A stretch of 64,000 nucleotides of DNA, from the NCBI RefSeq assembly GCF_016801865.2, contig NC_068939.1, positions 148,220,715-148,284,714 of the forward strand, read 5' to 3'. The translations under genes and the position numbers were made by a program. This DNA comes from Culex pipiens pallens. Lineage: Eukaryota; Arthropoda; Insecta; Diptera; Culicidae. Of this stretch, positions 11,393 through 20,124 are shown piece by piece (within the stretch, counting starts at the first letter, position 1; each line of letters begins with the position of its first letter). The notes beneath the pieces are model-generated. The model did not search any database and was not told the origin of the DNA. It was given only the letters and a program-made list of their open reading frames with translations.

Positions 11393-11710
11393 AACGTAAA
11401 TTGAGTTAAGAACGCCATATTGTGCAGCTCATAATGGCTCATCTTTTGACCTTCACAGATCCCCAAAATTCGATTTCAACTCTGAAATATTGAACGAAAT
11501 CCGAAAAAACTCCGTGCGTTTTTGTCACTTTACATATGAAAGTAGTTTCAATCTTGTCATGCTATCTTGTCACTCCCTGAAAATTGATGTAAGTGCGACA
11601 AATGGCCAAAGGGATTTCAGGTCAGAACGCGTTTGACGCAGAACAGAAAAAAAGTTGAATTTTGGAATGTTGAATATTTGCTAGGTTGAATATTACCAAT
11701 TTTTTGAGTA

Positions 11711-11798
11711 AATACAAAGAGACGAGTTGTTCCTTTTAATTCCGCTATATATTATTATATATAGCGGAATTAAAAGGAACAACTCGTCTCTTTGTATT
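11711..11798. repeat. Near-perfect 88-bp palindrome
   Basis: Arms of about 42 bases are exact inverted copies (aatacaaagagacgagttg ... caactcgtctctttgtatt), meeting at a short ATAT/TATT centre. There is essentially no loop, so the DNA would extrude as a cruciform or the RNA would form a long hairpin. It could be two MITE ends joined head to head or an assembly fold-back. Confidence 0.85.
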
Positions 11799-12310
11799 CA
11801 CAGTAATGCATTCTGCTAAAACGCTCAACCTAACCACAACAATTGTTTGATGTGTAAAAATGTGTACCTGATAAATATTCATCAGAAACTGATGAAAAAT
11901 TCACCAATTCCTGATGCAATATTACAAGCAACCAACTTTAACCAAAGCTCTAGCTATCCATATTCAACCACAACCTAGACCACAACAATTCTTTCTGAAT
12001 CAAATCAATACTAAAGTTTGTTGAATCAGCTGAAATCTGATCGGACATATATCCTGCTCACAATGTAATGGCTGAATGACATGTTCCAAGGTCCAGGTCC
12101 GTATCAACATCGAGGCAATCTGAACCAGAACGGCAACTCTCAAAGCAATTCTCGACTGTTTGTTTATTCATACCATGCACCTTTCCCTACAACTTCTACT
12201 ATCAATTCTTCCGCAACAAAACATGGTCCAATTCATCCCCGGGCTCATGTCAATCAATGTTTTGGGCACCAAACAGGATGGATTTTTTTTTCAATTTGTT
12301 CTACGCCCAG

Positions 12311-12573
12311 TACAGAGTGGATTCGCTAATTCGAATGAAAATGCATCCGAATAGGCGAATCCAAATTCGCCAATTGGAACGACTGACAGCTGTCAAACGC
12401 TTGAAACCACGTGTTCAGAAATTGTCGAACAATGGTGTTGAAACGTCAACATCAGTTTGACAACTGGTTTTGACGTTTCAGTGCTTTTTAATTCGAATAC
12501 GTTCGAATTAGCGAGTATTCGAATGAGCGGACATTCGAAGTAGCGAAATTCGAACTAACGAATCCGCTCTGTA
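12311..12573. mobile_element. Tc1/mariner-type MITE with TA duplication
   Basis: A 263-bp element with ends TA-cagagtggattcg and cgaatccgctctg-TA; subterminal 'attcgaat'-type motifs repeat at both ends. Internal sequence contains short tgacgtttca/tgacagctgtca motifs but no coding frame. TA target and short inverted ends fit mariner-like mobilisation. Confidence 0.75.
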
Positions 12574-13489
12574 GTGGGTGATCACATCGTTTGTGTATTT
12601 TGTGACCTAATTTGGGTTCCGAGTGTAGTGATTCCTCTGAAGGGATGAACATTTGCCAATTCGATGGAGGTGCGTGATACTTTGTTCGCAGCAATAAGAT
12701 GGATGCGTGGCAAATCTGGTACCTCGTTCGGAACACATTCTGAGACGTGACCAGATTCCAGCTGATGTTTTTATGAGCCCGAAAGGAATGTTTATTTAGT
12801 TTCTTCGTTACCCAGAACTGCACTCTGGGGTGCGATAGCAATGACTGCTGAATGTATTCTTTCTGGAAAGAAGATGTTTTTGCTATCTGAACCGAGTATT
12901 TTTCTTCCCGGACGACGTTCCAGTGAATAATATAGGTCAACTCGCTCCAAAACATTACCATAATTTTGCTTCCGTCTTTTGTTGTAACAATAAACATTTG
13001 AAGTAAGAATCACGCAAAATAAATTTATATAATGTTTCCTAATAATGTGCATTTTGCAATTTCCTTTATTTCCCAACTAACTTACTTTGAGTTAATGCTA
13101 ATTAAAATTCAGGATTGCAAATTCCTCCAGTCAAGCAAAAATGAAAAAGCTAAAATCTATTTTTTTCGATCCCCGGTTAGATTTTCGTCCAAGTGCGACA
13201 GCAGAAAAGGTCAACTGGCCGGCAACGTAGGCGAAGGCAGTGTGACCGAGCCATAATGAGAGTAATAAACGATTTTTAATTTAAATCGTGGCGCCTCATT
13301 GGTTCTGGGAAATTTTGCCACGTGTCGGAGGAAATTCCCCCGAGACAGCGCGACGTCGCGGGATGGTTTTTGTCGTAATTTTCGAATAGGAAGTGGGTTG
13401 AGAATTTTTCGCTCAAATTGAAGATACTGTTGCGGATTTACACTGTGAGCTGGAAATGGAAATGATTTAATGATTTTTTTTTTCTCTTG
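12574..13489. other. Intergenic, no gene recognised
   Basis: Moderately complex DNA. The longest minus-strand open frame (about 170 codons, 12488-12997) overlaps the MITE and shows no family motif, so it is not called. No RNA genes seen. Confidence 0.4.
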
Positions 13490-13494
13490 AATTT

Positions 13495-13688
13495 TGTGTG
13501 GACCCGAATAATAACCCCCGCATGTACGCCCCTTGTGCTAAGCGTTACGCCCACCCGTAACGCATATATCCGGTCAGCGGTCAGCTGCCAGTCGATGTCA
13601 ACAAACTGTGCCCCCTTCCAACAACTATCTCCGGACGAACCAGACGTGTCGGGGATTCTCTCCACGGCACCAACCCAAGTTTCCCACA
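13495..13688 (+). repeat. 5' LTR of the copia-type element
   Basis: 194 bp, TG...CA boundaries. A 'catatatcc' TATA-like motif near 13563 could serve as promoter. Nearly identical to the 3' LTR exactly 3146 bp away. Confidence 0.9.
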
Positions 13689-13689
13689 A

Positions 13690-13707
13690 TGGCGACCGTG
13701 ACAGGAC
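13690..13707 (+). other. Primer binding site, tRNA-Arg type
   Basis: TGGCGACCGTGACAGGAC begins one base after the 5' LTR. It is complementary to CCA plus the 3' acceptor and T-arm of insect tRNA-Arg(UCG), as I recall that tRNA ending in CACGGTCGCCA. Just after it, 13705-13725 contains a perfect 9-bp inverted repeat (caccgtaaa/tttacggtg) around one base. Confidence 0.8.
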
Positions 13708-14200
13708 ACCGTAAAATTTACGGTGAATACAGTTTAGCGATAGTGGAGAATCCCCGGCATGTCGCGGGAAAAAGTGAAGTGATTTGTGAAAGAACATTTA
13801 CTGTGAAGCATCAGGTAAGAATGTGTCGTTCTTTTGTGTTTTGGAGGTAGGACGGGAATTGGCCAAGATTGAGGTTGAAGTTGTATGTGAATCGCATTCT
13901 TTTTTTCTGAACAGTTGCCTCGAATCTTTGCCAGTGGCGTAGATTGGCCGGCGATACAGATCTTTCGGGGTTACACTTGCTCGCTGATCGAGAGATGCGC
14001 CGCGGACTGGTTAATTATTGGCAGGGATGCGCCGTTCTGCCAGCGAGCTCAATTTTCAGCCAGTGTTTTTCTTCTTGGATTTTTTTGTATGACGCGGTGA
14101 AAAAGAGGGAAAGACATTTTTTTTTCCTTTGTCTTTTTTTACTTTCACATGGTCGTAACAGTTTATAGAATTGTTTATTTCTTTAACTACACGCGGAAAA
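13708..14200 (+). other. Copia leader region, possible gag remnant
   Basis: An open frame runs from 13689 through about 13850 and is followed by a CAG|GTAAGA donor-like site (13811) and a 'tttttctgaacag' acceptor-like site before 13917. The residues are not recognisable as copia gag. It lies between the primer binding site and the 76-bp array. Confidence 0.4.
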
Positions 14201-15872
14201 GACAACAACGGCTTGTGAGCTCTCACTGAATAGGCCATTCTGGCTTGTGAACTCACTGAAAAGGTCGCAACGAGAAGACAACAACGGCTTGTGAGCTCTC
14301 ACTGAATAGGCCATTCTGGCTTGTGAACTCACTGAAAAGGTCGCAACGAGAAGACAACCACGGCTTGTGAGCTCTCACTGAATAGGCCATTCTGGCTTGT
14401 GAACTCACTGAAAAGGTCGCAACGAGAAGACAACAACGGCTTGTGAGCTCTCACTGAATAGGCCATCCTGGCTTGTGAACTCACTGAAAAGGTCGCAACG
14501 AGAAGACAACAACGGCTTGTGAGCTCTCACTGTATAGGCCATTCTGGCTTGTGAACTCACTGAAAAGGTCGCAACGAGAAGACAACAACGGCTTGTGAGC
14601 TCTCACTGAATAGGCCATTCTGGCTTGTGAACTCACTGAAAAGGTCGCAACGAGAAGACAACAACGGCTTGTGAGCTCTCACTGAATAGGCCATTCTGGC
14701 TTGTGAACTCACTGAAAAGGTCGCAACGAGAAGACAACCACGGCTTGTGAGCTCTCACTGAATAGGCCATTCTGGCTTGTGAACTCACTGAAAAGGTCGC
14801 AACGAGAAGACAACAACGGCTTGTGAGCTCTCACTGAATAGGCCATCCTGGCTTGTGAACTCACTGAAAAGGTCGCAACGAGAAGACAACAACGGCTTGT
14901 GAGCTCTCACTGTATAGGCCATTCTGGCTTGTGAACTCACTGAAAAGGTCGCAACGAGAAGACAACAACGGCTTGTGAGCTCTCACTGAATAGGCCATTC
15001 TGGCTTGTGAACTCACTGAAAAGGTCGCAACGAGAAGACAACAACGGCTTGTGAGCTCTCACTGAATAGGCCATTCTGGCTTGTGAACTCACTGAAAAGG
15101 TCGCAACGAGAAGACAACAACGGCTTGTGAGCTCTCACTGAATAGGCCATCCTGGCTTGTGAACTCACTGAAAAGGTTGCAACGAGAAGACAACAACGGC
15201 TTGTGAGCTCTCACTGTATAGGCCATTCTGGCTTGTGAACTCACTGAAAAGGTCGCAACGAGAAGACAACAACGGCTTGTGAGCTCTCACTGAATAGGCC
15301 ATTCTGGCTTGTGAACTCACTGAAAAGGTCGCAACGAGAAGACAACAACGGCTTGTGAGCTCTCACTGAATAGGCCATTCTGGCTTGTGAACTCACTGAA
15401 AAGGTCGCAACGAGAAGACAACAACGGCTTGTGAGCTCTCACTGAATAGGCCATTCTGGCTTGTGAACTCACTGAAAAGGTCGCAACGAGAAGACAACAA
15501 CGGCTTGTGAGCTCTCACTGAATAGGCCATTCTGGCTTGTGAACTCACTGAAAAGGTCGCAACGAGAAGACAACAACGGCTTGTGAGCTCTCACTGAATA
15601 GGCCATCCTGGCTTGTGAACTCACTGAAAAGGTCGCAACGAGAAGACAACAACGGCTTGTGAGCTCTCACTGTATAGGCCATTCTGGCTTGTGAACTCAC
15701 TGAAAAGGTCGCAACGAGAAGACAACAACGGCTTGTGAGCTCTCACTGAATAGGCCATTCTGGCTTGTGAACTCACTGAAAAGGTCGCAACGAGAAGACA
15801 ACAACGGCTTGTGAGCTCTCACTGAATAGGCCATGCTGGCTTGTGAACTCACTGAAAAGGCCGCAACCAGAA
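14201..15872 (+). repeat. 76-bp tandem array, 22 units, with 5-unit higher-order repeat
   Basis: Each 76-bp unit holds two related halves around cttgtgagctctcactgaa and cttgtgaactcactgaaaa. Units start every 76 bp from 14201. Four unit variants can be read: standard, 'gacaaccac', 'ccatcctgg' and 'ctgtatagg'. Units 1-5 and 6-10 repeat the same order (standard, standard, gacaaccac, ccatcctgg, ctgtatagg), a 380-bp higher-order unit; later blocks have 4 and 6 units. 76 is not a multiple of 3 and stops occur, so it is not protein repeat. The last unit (15797) has private changes and breaks into pol-derived sequence at 15873. Confidence 0.95.
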
Positions 15873-15896
15873 GACAACAACGACTTGTGAAAGGCC

Positions 15897-16414
15897 GAAG
15901 TTAGCCGAAGATCTGCCTCTGCAGTGCAGTTCAAGGACGCTGATGTTGACAACTGCGTGGGGTGCGCTAAGGATAAGCAAACCCGACTACCATTCCCTAA
16001 AGCGGTGTATGCACTTCGGAAGGAATCGGTCGAGAAAAAAATCAAATGGGCAGCAGCGGCAGCGAAAGCAAGCCAGAGAGGGTGAAGAAAAGCCCCAAGA
16101 AATCTCTCCTTCTCCTTTGTTCTGCTGTTCGTGAAGCTGTTTCTTGACCCCTTTCCTTCCGATCTGCATACCAGCCTTAAGAAAAGACACCGTGCCGTCA
16201 ATGATCCTTGGGGTATCGTCTCTATGATCTGATCGTCTTTAAAAACCGAGAACTGATCTTAATTGGCGAAGCAGGACAAGACATCAAGACAGAGACTACG
16301 GAACCAATTGAAAACAGCAATTCGAAGCGAGTGTGTGCTTTAGTGCTTCAGCTGCGTTGCCGTATTCCGAACCGAAGGTCTAAAGACAAAAAGTCGAAGT
16401 CCGAAGCAAGTTAA
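15897..16414 (+). pseudogene. Decayed Ty1/copia pol fragments
   Basis: In the frame starting near 15930 the translation contains DNCVGCAKDKQTRLPFPKA, which fits the zinc-binding GAG-pre-integrase region of copia polyproteins (C-x2-C then G/D-K-Q-T-R-x-P-F). In a second frame, 16208-16414 gives GYRLYDLIVFKNRELILIGE followed by a TETTEPIE stretch, which resembles the integrase C-terminal copia motif GYRLYDP...SRDV.F.E. The catalytic integrase core between them has been deleted or scrambled, and several stops and shifts are present. It cannot encode functional pol. Confidence 0.65.
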
Positions 16415-16624
16415 ATCAGGGTCATGCAGGAACCTTTTATCAGAATGACGAAATAATTACTTGTTTGAAATATAGTTAATGTTTTAACTACATGGTAAAC
16501 CTATCAAAAGAAGATAGGATAAAAAAATTGTGAGGTAAACAATATCTCTACTGTTTCTGATACGCAACACAGCATGAATGATTTAGTTTGATTGCTTTTG
16601 TGAGTTGCGCTAGTAACTTTTTTT

Positions 16625-16640
16625 AGGAGAGGAGGGAAGA
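16625..16640 (+). other. Polypurine tract of the copia-type element
   Basis: Sixteen consecutive purines (aggagaggagggaaga) end immediately before the TG of the 3' LTR, the expected place for the plus-strand primer. Confidence 0.85.
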
Positions 16641-16834
16641 TGTGTGGACCCGAATAATAACCCCCGCATGTACGCCCCTTGTGCTAAGCGTTACGCCCAC
16701 CCGTAACGCATATATCCGGTCAGCGGTCAGCTGCCAGTCGATGTCAACAAACTGTGCCCCCTTCCAACAACTATCTCCGAACGAACCAGACGTGTCGGGG
16801 ATTCTCTCCACGGCACCAACCCAAGTTTCCCACA
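16641..16834 (+). repeat. 3' LTR of the copia-type element
   Basis: 194 bp, starts TGTGTGG, ends CCCACA, followed by target duplication AATTT. One substitution relative to the 5' LTR. Confidence 0.9.
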
Positions 16835-16950
16835 AATTTGATAACATATTTTTAATATTCAACTAGATTGACTAATATATCCGAAATGAATGCACCCTGA
16901 TTTCTTAGTTTTCATGACAAAGGAGCTCTATGAATAAGATCTTTGTTTAA

Positions 16951-18214
16951 TTTTACTTTTTGTATTTTTTTAATCCGGCTGAAATTTTGTTGGTGCCTTT
17001 GTTATGCCCAAAGAAGCCATTTTGCATCAATATTTTGTCCATATAGTTTTCCATGCAAAATCGGCAGCAGTCCTTACAAAAATGATATATAAAAATTAAA
17101 AAACCTGTATCTTTTGAAGGAATTTTTTGATCGATTTGGTGCCTTCGGAAATGTTGTAGGTATGAATAAGGACTACGCTGAAAAAAATAATACACGATGA
17201 AATATTGTTGGGTGATTTTTTATTTCACTTTTTGTCACTAAAGTTTGATTTGAAAAAAACACTATTTTAATTTTTTTTATATGTTTGCAATATTTTTTTT
17301 CTTAAATCAAGACTAACATTTCAAAAGGACGTAAAATGTCAGTCTTGACTTAAGAAAAAAATATTGCTTTGGAAAAAACCGGAAAATTTCACGAATGTTT
17401 CATGTTTTAACAATGATATCGGACCATTCGTTGCTGAGATATCGACATTAGAAAATTATGGATTGTTTGGTTGAGACTCTAACATCATCAACTTCAAGTT
17501 TCCTGTTTTTAAACCTTTGCATGGCAATATCTCAGCAACAAAGGGTCGTATCAACAAAGTTCAAAAAAGCTAAATAGAAAAAAAAGAGATTATTCTCAGC
17601 TTCTCAAAAATATATGTTTCAAAAGTGGACAAGCATGGGAACTAATTTTAAAACATGAATAACAGCGATTATTTCAAAAAAGTAACCTAAAAATGGCTAT
17701 AACTTGAAAACGGTGCACTTTATCAAAATTTCACGCAAGTACTTTTTGATTGAAAATTAGATTTTACATCGAAAAACAAAAATTCATTACTCGTAAAGAT
17801 TTTTTGCACATTCTGCAAATTTCTCAAATTTTGGGGACATCAACCCTAAAACGAACCAAAAAATAAAAAAAATTAAATATTACTTTTTGGCAAATCAAGT
17901 TTTAGTGACAAAAAGATAAATAAAAAATCACCAAAAAATTTACCGTGTATCATTTTTTTCAGTGTAGTACTCATCATGCCTACAACTTTGCCGAAGACAC
18001 CAAATCGATCAAAAAATTCCTTCAAAAGATACAGATTTTTGAATTTTCATACATAATTTTTGTATAGACAGCAGCCATTTTTGTATGGAAAATTATATGG
18101 ACAAACTTTTGATGAATAATGGCTTCTTTGGGCATACCGAAGGCACCAAAAATGTTTCTGCCGGATTAAAAATACAAAAAAAAATCGAATGATCGAGATC
18201 TCCGAGAATTGCTC
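16951..18214. mobile_element. LTIR-A element, most complete copy
   Basis: The left arm (about 16951-17280) and right arm (about 17865-18187) are inverted copies of each other: 'aatccggctgaaattttgttggtgcc' type ends at 16972 pair with 'ggcaccaaaaatgtttctgccggatt' type ends at 18169, and the similarity runs about 300 bp inward through 'gaaggaattttttgatcga' and 'cactttttgtcactaaa'. Between them is a core with its own small inverted repeat around 'aagactaacatttcaaaag' (17310-17350). The right edge has the family motif gagaattgctc. No coding frame. Related copies occur at 150-325, 32240-34340, 35830-36731, 45040-45690 and 56298-56530. Confidence 0.75.
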
Positions 18215-18368
18215 AAATATAGAAAATCTGAGCAGAACAGAAAATTTAAAGACTTTTACTTATATTGTTATTTCATTAAAAAAACATTTTCATACTTAGT
18301 TTCAATCAATTTGGTTAAACAAAACTTGAACATCTGGTACACATTATCAAATCTCTTGCTTATAATAC

Positions 18369-19549
18369 AGCCATTCCCCACGAAAACAGCATGGTTCCAA
18401 AAAAAAGTTCTCCGATCGGGCTCAACATTTTTCTAAGGGTTCCCTGGCCGAAATAATTAGACCCGTATTTTTTCGTTTGGCCATTAGGGTGACCTACGTC
18501 GTGTTAGGGTAGTCCGAAAAATTGCAATTTTCGTCGATTTTCTCAAAAAACACTTTTTTCAAAAAATCGTATCTCCGCGCCATTTCATCGGATGTTAGAC
18601 TGTTTTAGACGCAAAAGAAAGGTGATTAGTTTAGCTATTTAAGAAAAATAGTAAGAAGTTTCAAAAATCTAGCTTAACATATGAAAGGGTCGTATGAAAA
18701 CTTAAAATGCTGTTTTGAAGGTCTCGGGACCAAAAAGCCTATGTCTGAAAATATTTTTATCGGATTCCTCGGAAAATTTCACATAATATATCAAAAAATG
18801 GTGAAGTTATGTTTTCGATACTCTGAGATAAGATTTTAAAAAAAAAATAAAAACTGAGTTTTTCGATGCGCCACGCGCAAAAATGGGAAAATGACGAAAA
18901 CGGAGGGGTACCAAAAGTTGCGTATTTTAATTACGAAAATTTTGGTATCCTAACATATATAGGTCATCGCTGAAATTTTTAAGTTATCGCCGTTTTAGTG
19001 AAAAAAGTAGTTTTTTTCCCGTTTTCGTCATTTTTCCATTTTTGCGCGAGGCACGTCGAAAAACTCAGTTTTTATTTTCAAAAGATCGTATCTCAGAGTA
19101 TCGAAAACATAACTTCACCATTTTTTGATATATTATGTGAAATTTTCCGAGGAATCCGATAAAAATATTTTCAGACATAGGCTCTTTGGTCCCGAGACCT
19201 TCAAAACAGCATATTAAGTTTTCATACGACCTTTTCAAATGTTAAGCTAGATTTTTGAAACTTCTTACTATTTTTCTTAAATAGTCAAACTAATCACCTT
19301 TCTTTTGCATCTAAGACAGCTAAAATCGGATGAAATGGCGCGGAGATATGATTTTTTGAAAAAAGTGGTTTTTGCGAAAAACGACGAAAATTGTCAATTT
19401 TCGAACCACCCTAACACGGCGTAGGTCACCCTAATGGCCAAACAAAAAAATACGGGTCCAATTATATCGGCCAAGGAACCCCCAGAAAAATTTTGAGCCC
19501 GATCGGAGAACTTTTTTTTCGAATCATGCTGTTTTCGTGGGGAATTGCT
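18369..19549. mobile_element. 1.18 kb foldback element with about 575-bp arms
   Basis: The left arm starting at 18369 (agccattccccacgaaaaca) is the inverted copy of the right arm ending at 19549 (tgttttcgtggggaattgct). Similarity continues through 'agttctccgatcgggctca', 'ttagggtgacctacg' and 'cttcaccattttttgata' to a centre near 18960. Arms diverge by scattered substitutions, so it is not a simple assembly artefact. No frame, and no clear target duplication. Confidence 0.85.
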
Positions 19550-20124
19550 AAATATCAATGTTATCTCTAGAACTCTTCCAATACATTAAATAATTGTAAT
19601 CGTTTGTAGAACTAGAAAGGCAACTTAACAAGAGAATTTTTTACAACAATGTTGCCTGAACTCCACTGCTAAACTTTGAGAATGCCAAACACATACAGAA
19701 ACTAATTAAAATGTACTTTTCGTCCACATGACCCCTGCTCAAAACTTTCGAAACCCTCAAAAGCTTCAAAACGTGCCCAGCAAGTTTAACGTATTTTATT
19801 TTTCTTCTCCGTTCTCTTCCACAGATTGTTAAAACCACCAATCCCAGGTCCCACGATAAGTAAGTGGCCACCGGAGCAAGACCCTCTAGCTGTCCAACCC
19901 ACCAAGTTTGCCGTAGAGTATAACACCATCAGCACCAGCTTCCTCCCGAATGGCATCCACCGAGCGGTAGTGGCACATTAGAACGCAGAACCCGTAACTA
20001 GCGCAAAGTTAACATTCAACGCCCCACTGTGTGAGTGAACCACGTGCAAATAGACCCACGTGTGTGTCCTCCCACCCCCCACTCCCCGAACCAAGACCCA
20101 GCGTGAGTCGAAGTCAATGCGAAG

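Larger units (their letters stand above)
13495..16834 (+). mobile_element. Ty1/copia-type LTR retrotransposon, non-autonomous, recent
   Basis: A complete 3340-bp LTR element. The 194-bp LTRs (13495-13688 and 16641-16834) both start TGTGTGG and end CCCACA, and differ at one base I can find (ccggacg versus ccgaacg). The target duplication AATTT lies at 13490-13494 and 16835-16839. A tRNA-Arg-type primer binding site follows the 5' LTR and a polypurine tract precedes the 3' LTR. Copia assignment rests on two decayed pol pieces on the plus strand: a GAG-pre-integrase motif (DNCVGCAKDKQTRLPFPK, about 15945-16005) and an integrase C-terminal motif (GYRLYDLIVFK, about 16208-16250). Protease, reverse transcriptase and RNase H are missing. 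The centre is occupied by a 22-copy 76-bp array. It must have been mobilised in trans. Confidence 0.9.

Noticed and set aside
12488..12997. 169-codon minus-strand frame
   Set aside because: It overlaps a mariner-type MITE end, has no recognisable family motif and no splice or start support.
13438..13797. 119-codon minus-strand frame repeated at 16623-16862
   Set aside because: Recurs only because it is antisense to the duplicated LTR; no family motif.
14201..15872. CRISPR-like regular repeat array
   Set aside because: The whole 76-bp unit is conserved with no variable spacers, it lies inside an LTR element, and the genome is eukaryotic; it is a satellite.
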